In this document: positions 1 through 14,700 of the stretch, in pieces | Numbering within the stretch: position 1 is the first letter of the stretch | Layout of the letters: each line of letters starts with the position of its first letter | Assembly: GCF_965638725.1 (NCBI RefSeq) | Contig: NC_134950.1 | Location: forward strand, 138,871,636-138,935,635 | DNA from: Aptenodytes patagonicus | Taxonomy: Eukaryota > Chordata > Aves > Sphenisciformes > Spheniscidae | DNA length: 64,000 nt | Reading direction: 5' to 3' | Notes under the pieces: model-generated | What the model was told of the DNA's origin: nothing | The model's input: the letters and a program-made list of their open reading frames with translations, nothing else | Database searches by the model: none | Position numbers and translations under genes: made by a program

Positions 1-2697
1 TCCTCTCAAAAATGTTTTAGACACTAAGCACACTTTCAAACTTTAAAGAAAAAAAAAATATCGTCTTCTTCCTTTTTTGCTCTCTGAAAGCTCAAAAATT
101 GTTTGCATTCAGAGATCAGTGGCAGTGATAGAGTTCATATGGACAATTATTTTTATTAGATGCCTGACTGCCATGTTACACCTCACTGTCTCCTCAGACG
201 GCAGTGCTCCTGGGCGCTTCAGAAGAGGAAAGAGTATTGTGAGACACAAATCAACCAGTAAAAACTGGCAGTTCTCTCAACCAGCTCACTCCCCCCAGCA
301 TTTGTGCGTTTCAGACCCCACTGCCTGCCTGTTACACACAACAGACTAGTCTCCGACGACTGAAATGCCATGTTCAACCACAGCCACTGCACTCTCTCCT
401 ACCTGGGTGAAGTTTCACGACTCCCTGATATACTGAAAGTCAGGAGAAAAAAACCTAATCATATCTTCTTATGTCCGAGACGTAACAGTCTGCGACACTG
501 CTATGGTACAAAAAGAAAAAGTATATACAAACAGAAGGGAATAAACATGGTAGGAAGCCATTTCTCTTCCTCGAGCCCTCTGCCTCCAGAAAGAAAACAG
601 GTATCTACAATTTTCTAAGCAGGGTCCTCAAATATTAAGGCAACCAGGATCCCACCATATTTGAAGAAGAGATTTTATGCTTTAAGCACATAAAGAAGTG
701 TTTGCATATTAAGATTTCTATATTAAAGCCATTTAATATCCCCAATCCCATTTAAGCAATCTCTCAAAAAACCAAAAAAAACCACCCCCCCCAATCTTCC
801 AGACTGCCTCCCAAGTCTTCTCCTTCTTCCATGTAGTCAATGAGTATCTATTGCCACTTCCAATCACTGTAACAGAAATTCAAGAGATAGGCACAGAAAT
901 ACAAATAAAAGCTCTTTATTTATTCTAATTATTACTTGTATTAAATAGGAGTCAGAAACCAAATCTGCATTAGGACCCATTATGCCAAATACATTGCAAA
1001 CCAGGGACTGAAAATAAAGCCTTTAGGAGAGAGAGAACGTTTTCTAAGACAATTTTAGCAAATAACATGTGTACCATAATTGACTGACCTAGACTGAATA
1101 ATACATTGGATCAATCCAGCAGTATGCATATCTGATTGCTTTTACTGGTTGATCTGACAGGTATTTCTCTGGGGACTGTTAATTCCATTCCTCTAGCTAC
1201 ATCTATGCTGTTGCTAGTTAATGCAGTGTACAGCTACTGCACCATGCTGATAGAAAGTTAATCCCACTAATTACTGGAGCATCGTGACATTTATTTGCAA
1301 ACAATATAAGTTTCATTTTTTAATTAGTTATACCTAAAAACATTGCATGTGCATCATAGAAAGGACATTTTCCATTTAAGAGACCACACAGGTCAAACTA
1401 ACTGAGAAAGTGATGTGTACAAGGGAGGAAAGACGAGAGAAAGCTGGCACTGCTTTTTAACACGACTGAAAACAAACTATTTTGCAATTCTCATCCAAGC
1501 TTCGTGATCATCCTAGATCTTAAGACACTCACCCAGCTCTTCAGACTCGTGATAGAATTTGTAATTTTCTGAGAAAGGTTACAAACTCTTTTTATTTCTC
1601 TCATCCACACTGAGAAAATGCTCTTATCTACATTTTCTGTCACAAGACGTTAAGACCAGGTGTTAGCTTTTGATCAGAAACAGGAAAGTCAAGATGGAAA
1701 AAGTCTGTTACATGACAGACAGGAACCCCACCTGTGTGTGCTATAACAAACTGCTATTGCAACAGCAAAAAATCTAAGCCTTCTTTTCACAAACCAGGCA
1801 TTTTTTTTGTGAAAAAAATAAATCATTTATTACATATATTTTTGCTCTCTGCCTCAAAGTGTTGGGCATTCATCTCAGACCCTAAACCATGACAAATGAA
1901 CTCTGAGTATAGTATGAGCAAGCATGTTAGGATGACACTCGCTGTACAGAATACCCGGATGATCAGTATAATTAGCACCACTTAGCTTTCCTTAAAAATT
2001 GGTGCAATATTGTACATAAGGAAAGAGAGTGTTGGTCATGTTTACAGAAAATCAGTATCACAATGAGTAAAATGGTAATTGTTTTATTTTAACAATAAAA
2101 CCAAACTACACTAACACAGCAAAAATAAGTATTTGTGAAAAAGGAGGTTTGACCTCTTGTTACAGAAAGCAGGGCCAACAAAATGATCTGACCATCTCAT
2201 AGAGAAGGAAGGTGAGAGAATTCCTCTTCAGGTGTGAAAGGTTCATTTATAGAGATGGCATTGATTTGAGTCAAAGAAAAAACAAAAATCAAAACAAAAA
2301 AAGCCAGATTTTCTTTACGCAACCTTTAAACAAAAGCTTGTATTTTGCCTTCTTAGTTGAAAGGCACATTTAAAGAAACACCTGAAACAAACATCTAATA
2401 AATCTTCTTCCTCGTATGTAAATACACTGTAAACTCAGTTAGAATCTAATTTTTTAACTGAGGCTTCTACAAGAATTAATCGCTAATAAACCCAAATTTT
2501 ACAGGAAGTCCTAAGATATATAGAGAAAATAATAAAATTTGTAGAGTTTAGTTAAAAATAACATCTGCACTCTTAACATGGCTGAAGAGAAGGGGAGAAA
2601 AACCTTAATTGTATTGAACTTTCACTTATTCCACCTGCCCTGTTTCTAGTCCTTTTAACAAAGAGGAAAATAAAGTTAAAAATATAATGTAACCTAC
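1..2697 (-). other. BZW2: BZW2 intron 2 (partial)
   Basis: This stretch lies downstream of the BZW2 first coding exon on the minus strand. The donor there reads G|GTAGGTT. I looked on the minus strand for the next coding exon, which in the family begins with an acidic/basic Asp-Glu-Lys-Glu stretch, and saw nothing like it. The next exon is therefore probably past the left edge. The sequence is AT-rich with A and T runs. The short open frames in the first 620 bases show no family resemblance and look like chance. Confidence 0.65.
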
Positions 2698-2762
2698 CCC
2701 TCTTCCTAGTTTTGAACCGCTGGCCTGTTAGCACCGGCTTCTGATTCTTATTCATAAAATTT
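2698..2762 (-). CDS. BZW2: BZW2 first coding exon (eIF5-mimic protein 2, N-terminus)
   Basis: Read on the minus strand, a pyrimidine-rich tract ending CCTCCAG is followed by seven untranslated bases and then an ATG whose T is at 2754. The 19 codons begin MNKNQKPVLTGQRFKTRKR, the characteristic N-terminus of BZW2 (BZW1 is similar). The exon ends one base into the next codon at a G|GTAGGTT donor; the expected Asp would be completed by the next exon. Family knowledge: BZW2 (5MP2) resembles the C-terminal W2 (HEAT-type) domain of eIF5, binds eIF2 and eIF3, and makes start-codon selection more stringent. It acts in the cytoplasm. Only this exon is in the window; the W2 domain is beyond the left edge. 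The start context is poor (T at -3, A at +4), and the codon lies only seven bases inside the exon. Confidence 0.9.
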
Positions 2763-5700
2763 CTGGAGGAAAAAAAAAAGAGAAAAAAGATATTTTTACT
2801 ATGGCATTTACAGACAACAGCTTAACCTAAAGGCAAAATAAACATTCAGTGTAGTAAAATCCTAACATGTGAAAGGTAAAAGAAAGTTCTTGACGTATAC
2901 TCAAAGAATAATTCACAGTATCTTAAAGACGAAGAGCACCATGATCCAAGAATAACTTTGATGAGGTGTGCTTCTCTCAAAACCTGGCTCTTAGCATCCC
3001 TATAAAAAAAGTGAAGGTTCAAACCCAAGCAGGAAGGTGATGGAGCCTCTGCCCTTACTGCCGGGGCAGGGGTACAGCAGCGCTGCCCACACAGCAGATG
3101 GGGATGCTCGGGGACACAGAAGCCGCTAGGACACAGGACTGGGAACGATCCCGGTGGGGCTCCGTGCCGCACAGGTCTTGCCCTCCGGCATGTTCACTGG
3201 GCAATCGGACTCCCAGGGCTACACACCGTCCTTCTGAAGAAATGACTGCGGTCTAACCACAAAGACAATGTTTTAACAATCAAATCCCTCTCAAGTGTTT
3301 CTTCCAAGCGTCACTATATCTTAGGAACTTTTAGTTCCTAAAAACCTGTATGTGTTGTAAAAATAATAAAAGATAACCAGCTCCCCCCCCATCAATTTTG
3401 TGTATAAATACCTAGTTTAGGACCTATATGGCACATCATATAGTAACAAAAACAGAAGAAAAATATTGGGCTTATATTACTTCAGACCTTAATGGCGAAT
3501 CTCAACATGCAACAGTAAAAAATTTGGGAAGTGATCATATATTAATGCCATTTTATCTAAAGAAAACAAAACTATTTTTCAGCTATTTCAAAACTATTTT
3601 CACACGAGACGCAGCTTGCACAATGAGCAGCTAAACCAACAGCTGAATACAAACAGCAGTGAATACAAGGAAGCTTTGCAGCACGTGGCAATCATCATGG
3701 GTCATCCCCCTGTCCTGCCAACAAGTGCCAGCGCTGGGACTTACGGGCCACCTATTTCATATCCTCCAGGTCATTAGGTCATTGTTACGTATGATTTGCT
3801 TGTCCAGAATTAAGCCTTACCATGCAAGAAGCTTTGTCCTTTGGGAATGTTCTTCTAATAAGTTTAGTTTTACAAAAATTTCTATTATTTGTACTTTTTC
3901 ATTGCGGACTGCAGGTCTAGTTTAGAAGTACATACATTTGCCAACACTTCTTCCTACCATGAGCAAAGAGAAACTCAAGCTCTGTAGCTAGAAAGATGCC
4001 ATCAATCACATGTTACTATCCAGGTAATGCTCTCTCTACCCCTGAAAGTTCATTTAACAACTCTATTAACAATGCTCCAGCTATACAGTATGTTCCCATT
4101 CACCAGACTACCTCTTCTAGTTGCTGCATCACTAGCTGGCCACTTCTGCAGCATTTCAAATGTTTAACTTGGCAAACCACTGCTTTCCAGTCTAGGTCTA
4201 CCATTTATCTGCAGTGAAAAACTGCCCACATGTACTGGAAATAGCCAGTAAAGTTCAGAGTCAAGACTGGTTTTGCTTCCTGCAAGTCATAAAAACTACA
4301 GAGACGCAACAAGCAGTTAAACTGAGAGGTTCACATTCATCACTGAGATTTAAAGCTATGGTTTTAACAGACCAAGGAGCATTTCAAAACAACTGCAACA
4401 CTAAATAGCCTTCTGGAAAAACGATTTGCTCATCTGCAAAGGGAGTTAAAAATGGCAAAGCATGATACCACGGGATCTTTTAAAGTGCTGTAGGATCCAA
4501 GCCTCCCTTCACAACAGAGCTCAAAAGTCTCTTTCCCCACTTAGCTGTCTCAGTGGCAGAGGAACAGGAGGTGCTTTACAAGTTAATTAGGCAGATAATC
4601 TAGCAGTCAACAGGGATAAGCAACAGCCCAGCCTCTAGCCAGTGACTGGCTAGATTTGACATATTTATCTGCTTTGTCTTTGTGCCCTTCAGTTATTTGT
4701 AAGAGACTGATCTATCACATATAATATTCACCCAGGTATCTTTGATTGTTTTTATGCTTGGCCCCGATACCTTACGCCTTGTTCTGAGTCTAAAAGCGTT
4801 CATTTCAACAGATTGCAGGAGGAGCCCATGAGGTTTGGAAATAAAGTGTCGAGCAAGCCGTGCAGCAGGTATAAATTAATCCTCTTGTCACAGCTCTTTC
4901 AGAGCACAAACATGCCATCAAACTGGGATCGACACTGCCCACTTCCTTAATTAATTCCCTGGGGGCAATGAAACGAATCACACCTGACCTTCAACCCAGA
5001 CATACTGGTACGGTTTCCCAGTTGCTATAAAAGATATAAATGCACATGCTAAATTTCTAGCACTAGACTTCTCCTTTCCTTTGATGCAGTGTCTTTTTAA
5101 ACTGCGAGAAGAGTTGCATGCACCTGACGCTTGACTATTGGATTTTAAAACTGTTCCCTGTGAATATAAAATATGCCCTTTAAGGCAGTTGGGAACAAGA
5201 TTAAAAAAACAGTTAAAGACTCCCCACTTGTGGCAACAGAAGAGACTCTTGGATAGTTAATTACTAGGAACACAGGATCTGCCTTTTGCTATATTTAGCT
5301 TTAAATGCACTGCGCTCTAATCTGCTCGAGTGAGGGTCAGGCTTCCTAAGGCGCTCCCTCAAGCCCTGGCCCAGGGAGAACACAGGCACTTTCATCAAGA
5401 AACTGCAGCACAAGCCTGAGCAAAACCAACCCAGTGATCTATACGACAGCCCAGGATTTATCTATACTACAAATGACACCAGGTACTGCAAATGAGATTT
5501 TAAAGTGCTGTTGCCACCACAACAGGTGCCTGGATGATAGTTTAAAATTTACAAAAGTGAATGCAATGCAAAAACTTTTTTTTTTTTTTTTTTAATCAAG
5601 AACACACCAACACCACCACAGAAGTGATGGCTGAAGGCTGTAAATTCAGGGTGGCAGCATACAAACTTGCACAGTACATTTGATTGCATCGCAGTGCAGC

Positions 5701-8700
5701 CTGCCTCCCAGGTGTCATGTAGCTATAAAGCCTTGAAATCATAAAAGACCTTGAACTATTACATATATTCTCCATTTTGAAAGGTACAGGATCTGAGCAG
5801 TTCAAAGCCAAAGGCAAATTTTGAAATGCCATCTAGAGAAGTCATAACCGTTTTCAGAGGAGTAAAGATCTTAAGGATGGGTATGGGTAGGAAGGAAATA
5901 GCCTCAAAAAGAAAACCCAAACCACCAGTCAAACTTATATCTTGCAGCCCAACATCCTCCAGGATTCGTACAAATTGCCAGCAGGAAAAAGAGCAAGAGA
6001 TGTGGAAATGATAGGTCTTTAGCACAGTCCTTTCACAGACTCCACTCTTCTACAGAAGATGGGAGACGCTCAGCAACAGATGCTTTACTCTTGATTCTCC
6101 TTTTAGGATCCAGAAAACCTCTTGTAGAATACTCAAGTGTTCAAACTCCATGCCCAAACACTTTTTATTTTATAAGCAGGCAAGTCAGAAGCTGGGCTGA
6201 CTCAAGCGGGAGATGTCAGACAGCAGTACTGAACCAGGCACCACACTCCAGAACGAGCTCATTTTCCATAAAAACCTCAAAATGTCTAAGCCTGCTGATA
6301 ACTAACTTGCAGCTACAAAATTCTTCAGATAAATAAAAAAATGCATGACTTAAAACAGTTTCCCAAATTCCACTCCCACTCTTGTTAACAGGCTTCTACA
6401 AAACAGATTTATACTTAAAAAACATGTAAGTTGTTGAGTTGGTACATTCTCCTGAAACTGCTTGAAGCCCACAAGTTCAGCCTTCTCTACAGTTGCTTCT
6501 CATTTACATGCTAAAGACCCTAAACAGTTAAAATAAAACTGAGGGACATCTACAGTTGTAGACATCTAGACATGTATATATATAGCAGTTTCTATAATCA
6601 ACCAATCCTTCTCACACAACTAATAAAAACTAACAGAATTAATAAAACCAGAATTAATAAAATTAATTTATAAAACCAGCAACAAATGAAGTAAAAGTTA
6701 CTTCAGAGCTTCAGCAAGCTTGAACTTGCTTAACAAGTTAGAAAAATGCAGTCTTTTATCTGTACCATAGGGAAATTCTTATGATGATTAACTCCTAAAT
6801 TATTGAAAGCCTTGATAAGGCTGAAGTTTCTACCAAGCTAAAATACTGGAAACATTTGTTCTTGGAAACATATTGCTCAAACTGAAAAAAAACCCCAAAA
6901 AACCCAAAAAAAACTGAAAACCTTTATCCAAACCAATACTATTTTTCTAAGCATCATTTTACACCTCTTTTAACTGAAATCTCAGAATCATCTGAGATTT
7001 TTCAAATGTTAACATGCTCACGATAAATTCAAGAACAGTTGCTTCACAGCAGCGAAACTTCACTGCCCTAGTTAGGGAGAGAGGGAAATCAATGCCAGAC
7101 AACATCAAAAAAAGAAAAACCGTTTAATAAAACTCCCTACCAAGATAAAATGACTCTATGTACACAGGGCATTGTAACAACAGTGAGGGAGCCCACGGGG
7201 GCAGGCGGCGACCCTTTGGGCAGCCCACCGGCAGGCTCCAACAGCACTGCTCCACGGGATGCTGCTGCTGCTGCAGGGACTCACGCCGATGGCGTTTGAT
7301 TGACAGGGTGCTGGAGAGAGCTGCCAGAGCACCACCAACACAGCACCACCAGCTTTCACGGGAACAGATGCTTGGCAGGAATTATTTCCATCCCCTTCCC
7401 TTGCTCAGACATCATGTAAGACAGGAGCACTCATCACAAAGTCAAATAAAATAAAAGCATAGATGGGGAGAATTTCTATGAAGGAAAAACCCCAACCCAT
7501 ATATCAAGGTCAATCTTTTTTCCCCCAAGAAGTGGAATATCCAGGACATTAAGAGGCTTTATTGGGTCTTTTTCATCCAGCGATGTTACTACGCGTTTTC
7601 ATCCTCTCACTGTTACAGTTCCAGGCTTAGAATGAAAACCTAAAGAGGGTTTTCCTCTTCTTTCAGCAACAAGCCAAGGAGTTACATTAAAAGCAAATTA
7701 CCAACTCGAGCAGCATGGAGGAAGAGCTGCCCTTGCACTTCTGCTGGAGAGGAAACATGTCAGCACACAGCCAGCAGCTGTCTCCGCTCCCCAGGAAGGC
7801 AGCAGGCAGCTAGATTACGAGCTAACAAAATTGGTAGGTGGAAAACTCATAAATCATTACCAGTACAGAGGAACAGAGTGATGTAAGGGGACAACAGGAC
7901 AGAGTGGATGCAATGCAGCCGCCGGTTCTCACCAAATCCTCATCAGGCTTCCCACTTTCCACCCGGATACCGAGTCCCTGCGGGGACTCTCGCAGCTCCT
8001 CCTTTTCCACAGGCACTTCCCAACACCTGTGTGCAGCGAGAGGCGAGCGACCGCAATGCATATCGGTCACACAGCCTGCACGGCTGCTGCAGTGTTCACT
8101 GCCACAACAGCTGTGAGGCATTTTCTGCTTTAACACAGTTTTAGCACCCTCGTAAGGCTACGAAATCCACCTCGGCTGCCGACATCTCCCAGGTTCGGTC
8201 AGCGTGAAGGAAAAGCTCTTTATTTACACATCCAAGGCAGTACGATGGCTAGCCCACAACGTGAAGAGCGGCAGCAACACTCCCTACCTCCTGCTAAAGC
8301 TCATTTTGATACTGTTGAAAAATAAGGCAATAAAAAGCTCTATTTGCTGCTCCCCAGGGTCCCAAGTGCAGAGGACGGGGCCAGAGCAGCGCTAAGAAGC
8401 CACCTCTCCTCTCTCCTTCATTGCACATCTGGGGAGCCGGTAAGACCACACCCCTACACACTTAGTGAGACACGCCGGGTTTTCTTTACACAGGTTGACT
8501 CGTGCTATTTCATCACCATTTTCTGACTCTTGCCCTCTGTTCCTAAAACATATTTTTTTTAAGAAGTGACTAATAACCTGGAGGTCTGTAACTTCAACCA
8601 TGGTACAAATCAGCAGGAAGGGCAGCACTGGCAGCCGGAAGGTTTATCTTGCTATTTTGCCTACAGAGGCCACCAACAGAATTACAGTGTTTAGGAAACC

Positions 8701-11700
8701 TTCATCCCAAAGGTCCCGCTCAGTACAAATAGTAAAGCCAGAGCCAGGCTCTCACCACGTTAAGATCCCCTCACTGATTTTATTGCACAAATGACCTCAA
8801 TGGCAACATGTAGGGACTAAGCAGTCACATAACAATGTGCAGGGTAAATACAATCAACCTCATGTTTTAATATTTACATGAAAAAAAGGATACTGCTAAT
8901 CCACATGTTTATTGCTGAAAAATACATCTTCTGTTATGGATTAATTTTGCTTATGACATTACAGTACATGAAGCAACTCGATACCGACCTTCGATTTCAT
9001 ACTTGGAAGCATGCCTTAGTCACCAGTGGCTATCAGGTGTAGTATCTTAAGATAGTGTTGTAGCAGGTTTTCAACACGCACTGAATGCCCTGTCTTTCCC
9101 AAAAGAGCTTTCCAGAAGCTCTAAAGGCACTAAATCTTTTTCGGCTATTTTTATTTTTTAAAAGTCACAGGACAGTGTTTTTCCACAGTAGAGAGTAAGT
9201 GTCCACTCCAATAAAAGTACTTGTCCTTTATCAATATGTCTAGTGGGAGAGAGAAAACAAAGAGATGAAACAAGTGGAATTGGTTTCATTCTGCAGCAAG
9301 TACAAACAAATACCAAAAGAGAATGAAACTTACCACACACTGAATAAAAAATAAAAAATTGTGCTCATGCAAGATTCTCCAGCCAAGAATTGTGCACGCA
9401 ACCTGAGAGTAGTTATTCAGCTGAGAAATAAGCCAGCCCAGACAAAAATGAGAAGACAAACTCACCAAAATTTGCACTATAAATCTCATCACCTAACTGC
9501 TAAACTGGGATGCACAGGAAGATGTTTCTTGAAAAATAGTCAAAAAAACCCACGCCACCAATTAACATACAATCACACACTGCATTACTCATTAGAGATC
9601 CAGCTCATGGCACGTATTTCAGGAGACCGGGTATTTCTTAGGTCACTAACCAAGAATTCCTCCAGAAGCAGCTCAGCTGAATAACAAGGTAAAAACAAGA
9701 CAGAAACCTCCCACGACCAAAGCACTCCAGATGCACTTCACAAGGTCAAGAGAACTGTAAATTGAACCACTGAGACAACGGACTTCTGTGTCTCGTATTC
9801 AGCAACCATATGAAATATGCATGAGTCATGGCACAGTCAGTGAAAAAAAAAAAAGAGACAAAAAAATTCTTAATCATTGACAGGTGAAAATACAAGTCAA
9901 GAAAATGAAATCATACACTTGGGTTGACATACGCAGAAAGTTATCTTTTGGTAACAAGGTTTCTTTCAGCAACTAAGAGGAGGAATTAGATATAATTCTT
10001 CAAGGACAAGGTATCAGCAGGAGCTTTTCTCAGACTGTTGAGAGCTCTCTTAGGCTGCTGTGCTCCTAACTGGAGTACCCTGAAATAATGGAGATGGTGT
10101 ATTGCTACAGATCAGTTCATACCCAATTAACATTCATTTTAAGGTGATGGCTAGTCATCCAACTCCAAGCTTGCATGACTTATCAGCAGGAACACCTCTT
10201 AGAAAAAGAAGAGGATAAAAAGGATTGGCAGAGATCAAGGTCAGGTGAACTTAAAAAACAAGCAGAAGATGATACTCTTCCAAAGCTAATAAGGTTTTTT
10301 TCCTTATGCAAGACACCACTTTCAATGGACGGTGTAGATGTTAGAACAGGATTCTTGAATTCAGAGGCACATTGGATGTGCTGTTCATCCTGAAAAATAT
10401 AACCATTTCATCAGTTGCTGTAAGAGATGATGTTGCTAAAGGAAAAACGGCGTAGCTGAAATTCTGCAAAAATTATTATAAAGGAATGGCGGCAATTTAG
10501 CTCAATCCTTCATTAATGTTTGGCAGAGAGAGTTGTACTAGCCACTGTTCACAGCACACTTGGAAGAAATCATTAATGGACCCTGAAGCAGGTCTCCAAT
10601 AAACCAATAAATGCAAGTATTTGGAAGAAAACATGTTAAAAAAAATTACCAGAGAGGCTTAATTCCTAGCAACAAAGTTCGTCAGACACAAGACAACACA
10701 AGAACAGCTCAGTAATGGAGGCTAGTGCAGGAAGAGCAGCTTTCTCATGTAGTGTACCACTCCTCTGCTGAAGTCCACCCTGCTTCTCTTTTTTTAATGT
10801 ATCAGCCCACTGAAAGTTATATTTTTAGTGTTGACCCTACTCATACAATTCAAATATCACCACAACAAAATCAGATGTGCTGCTTCCATTTTTCTTGCTA
10901 CCTAAAGCTCTGAGCAGCAGCAAAAGCACAGGAGATCACCAGTGTCTCCAGGATACAGCGCTGCAGCAATTGAAAACCCATAAATTGTCTTCAAAATTAC
11001 AAGGGCTAAGCTTAAAAATAAAAAAAATAAATACAAAGTGGGCATTCTCCAGAAAGCAATGCCTCCCAGTTGCTAAGTTTATTATTTCATGAACTAAATA
11101 CAGTAATCGGAGGAAGGATGTATTAATAGCCAGCACCTCTTACACACTTGCAAGCGGTGAAGGCCTTGGCTTTAATAAACCAACAACTGCTGTAAGCAGT
11201 AAAGCAAGTTTTAACTTAGAACTCACTGATTATTTCTTCAAAGCATGTGCAAGGAAAAGGAGTTCCCCAAGTTAACACGTGGCTTTTTACCTGCAGGACA
11301 GGGAATCGGCTTCCAGATACTTGAATTCTGATATTTCTGGCTAAAAAGAGATGGCACAAAAAGCCAGCAGTGGAAACGCACAACACTTTGCACCATGTCA
11401 GCTATTCCAAACATACCAGCTAACACTGATTATGCTGTTAGCAGCATTCACTTGGACGGAAAAGAAGTCCATAACTGACTTGTATCACTCTGCATCCCAA
11501 AAGCAGTCCCATGTTCCCTGCAGCTGCTTCCTCTTCCTCAGAGCAGGTTGAACATTTTGACAGAACACACTAGTTTTGGTTGTTTTCTAGGCAGCGATGG
11601 ATACAAATCCTCTCAGACCAAGCTGAGATAATTCTACGGCAATAGATACTGATTCATATCCACAAGTTGGCTGTTGAAAAAAAAAAACAAAACAAAACCA

Positions 11701-14700
11701 AAACCCACACCCACCCAACAGCGTATGGCATGGGGTGCCTACACAATCAACTATTATCCTCGGTGAGACAGAAAAATAGCTATTACAGACTGAACATGCA
11801 GAGAGGGGGCACACACTTGCTCTCCTACCCACTGCTTGGCAGCTGACATACCAGCGATCTCAACCCGACATCAGAAAGTAATTTCTTCACCTCTGTGAGG
11901 AAGCCTGAAAGCTTTTAAATGAATTCATGGAAGAAGATTCTATCAAGGGCTATTAAACACGGAGAAGATACAACCTTCTAAGCTGAAAATTGCTGTAAAT
12001 ATGACAAGAGCATGAAAGGAAGAGAAATGTAGCACTTCCATCTATCTATATTTTTACACCACCACATCCTTTCCCTCCTTCCCTCCTCTTTTTTTTACAT
12101 CTACCCAACTGTACAGGCCACTTTCAGAGACCAGACTCTAGACTAAAGGCCAATTTCCCCCAGTAAGTCAAGCTTTGGTCTGAGGTCAGGTTAACTTATA
12201 GGCATCATGTATCCCACGTAGCTCCTTCTCACTCTGTATTTCAGGAAAGGCTGTCTCTTAAATCCGTGAACGCACAAGACAAGCATTACTCATCCATGAC
12301 AGCATACTCCACTTCGGAGTACTATGACAACAGCACTGAGAGCTGGGTGGCAATTCAGTAAGACCAGGTGAAGAGGAGAAATAAACATAAATCCCAAGAG
12401 GACTGACCTAGGTCAGCATATTGTATTACTAATTTTGTAGGAGGACTTTAGGTTGCTTCTTTTGAGATGAGGGAAAACATTCAAACTAGTTGTCTGCAGT
12501 GATGAAAACAAAAAGCTTTGAGCCAGTCTGTACAGAAGATTGTGATTCAACCCACGTATTTCTTCCCAGTGATTGGGGATGACCAGTGTTGTGACAGAGA
12601 GCATACTGTAGAGACTGGTAATAGGAATCACATTGGTATTGTGATTGAACTGTGTATTGCAATTGCTTTATTTTGTTACATGTAACTTATGTTTGTATTG
12701 TGTTTTCAGTATATTTTGTACCATTCTGCTAAACCAGAAATCCCATGTAACATCAACTATCTTCAGATAAGTAAACTAGATACTAAAGATCACACCCTCC
12801 ACGTGTGGAATATCTAAAAGAAGTTGGTCAGAGAGTATTGGACTCCGATGCTATTCACACATCAGAACAAACTGAGTGATCAGTCTTGGTTTGGTAACCA
12901 CAAAGCTCAAATGTTAAGCAAACATGTATGGCAAAGTTCCCTCTATTTTGATATACCATGCACGGACATAGTGCTCAAAACACCACATATTCTCTCAATT
13001 TCAACAGTTCAGCTTCCCTTTTCTTAATCTTCTTCCATGCTGTATCTGGACATAAATTATATTAAATGCAACACCTACCTGAAAATATAAATGCATAAAC
13101 CCAAGAATATGTCTTTGTTGGTAATCCAGATTCAGGAGACTTTGAAGTCCACCAAACTATCCCAAAGAATTCACAGTCTATCTATAAACATGGCATTGCA
13201 AGCAATGGCTATTATGAATGCTATGAATGCATCTCGATTGTTTTGCTCCTCAAAAAGATATATTTATAAGCAATTTTGATCGTAATTGCAATCAGATAGA
13301 AAATTCAGTTCTCAAAAATACATTTATATACACAGGTGGCCAGAATCTCGGAATTAAGAAACATTGCCATGAAAGGAAGTCAAATAAAGCAGCAATATAA
13401 ATCACCCAAGCTAGAAAAAACAGAGTAATTAGCCTGTTGCTTCACTTATTTGTATCTATTTTCCAGTATTAGCGTCATGTGCTAACAGCATAATCACATT
13501 ACAAAAAGCTAGTAGAAGTTATTGAGTGAGAGACATCTGCTCCACCCAGATGTAGACCAGAGCAGGTATATAATATTTTACCCCACTCCATCACAGAGGC
13601 AGCAAATCCCACCTGCAGGCAGTACCGTTTACACTGCAGCAGCTCCTGAAGCGCTTCGTGCTCACGCACTGGAAATGGAACAGCCGTCAGTCAGCTCAGT
13701 GCAAAACCTGACAATATAATTGATGCTATTAGTTGTGAGGACTACTACCTATTTCACTGTCGATCATTTTAGGAGGCAATCAGCTAAGCCAAAACCCATA
13801 CCCACTATTCCTGGCCGAACAGCCAACTGTCAGAACCCAAAAATGAGGTGCATTTGACCTAACTTTAAACACGAATGACAGACACCTAAGTCTGACCCTG
13901 CGATCCTTGCTTCTTTTCACAATCAATGGAGAAAAGTAAACATTTCCAGAAAATAGCTTATCTAAAATATTCTGCTTGCCCATCTTAGGGTGACATCTTA
14001 AGGGAGTCTCTTGTGAACAGCTTCACAGCTTCAGCTTTAGGCACTTTTTAGATATTTGAAGTAGATCAAACTTCCATCAGTTTCTACAATGCTACAACAG
14101 AAATTCACAACTGCAGATTGGCAATCTGTGTGAAAATCTATAGCTCAGTGACACCTAAAAACATCTCAGGCAGAGTTAAGTGTTTAATTATGCAGCCAAA
14201 ATTAACAATAGAACAATTACTAATGGTATATTATTCAGTTCTATAGACCTGCTTGTTTATCTTTCTGAAATGATTCACAGTTTCCATCGTTGGCTGAGAA
14301 GCTTCAAAATCCAGCATACCACAAATATGCTGAGAGAACAGGCTCAGCATCAGACCACAACCACCCACCCGCACCCAACCCAGTTTCTGAAACCAAGCGT
14401 TACTGCAGGAGTTATGGATTTCTAACCGGAACAGGTTTAATATCTTTTTTAATGGGCATAAAACATCACTACGCCAGCCAGCCTGGCTTCCTTCAGCAGA
14501 AAAAACCCATACATCCGCTTTGCAGTTGTTTGGGTTGTATCAATGTCAGCTCGGCACAACGATATTTGACATTATTAATAGGGAAATCTATTTTCTTGTT
14601 TACAGCATCATTGTTCATGCACTGGAAAGACCAATATCAGCAACCTACTTTTGCAGATAACCTAATAAAGGTTCCACTGGATGTCTGTAGGTGCATGCAT

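Noticed and set aside
1..2690. Possible second coding exon of BZW2 on the minus strand
   Set aside because: No segment encodes the expected conserved continuation with splice sites, so it must lie outside the window.
3010..3026. GGTTCAAACCC resembling a tRNA B box
   Set aside because: There is no matching T-stem pairing, A box or acceptor stem around it.
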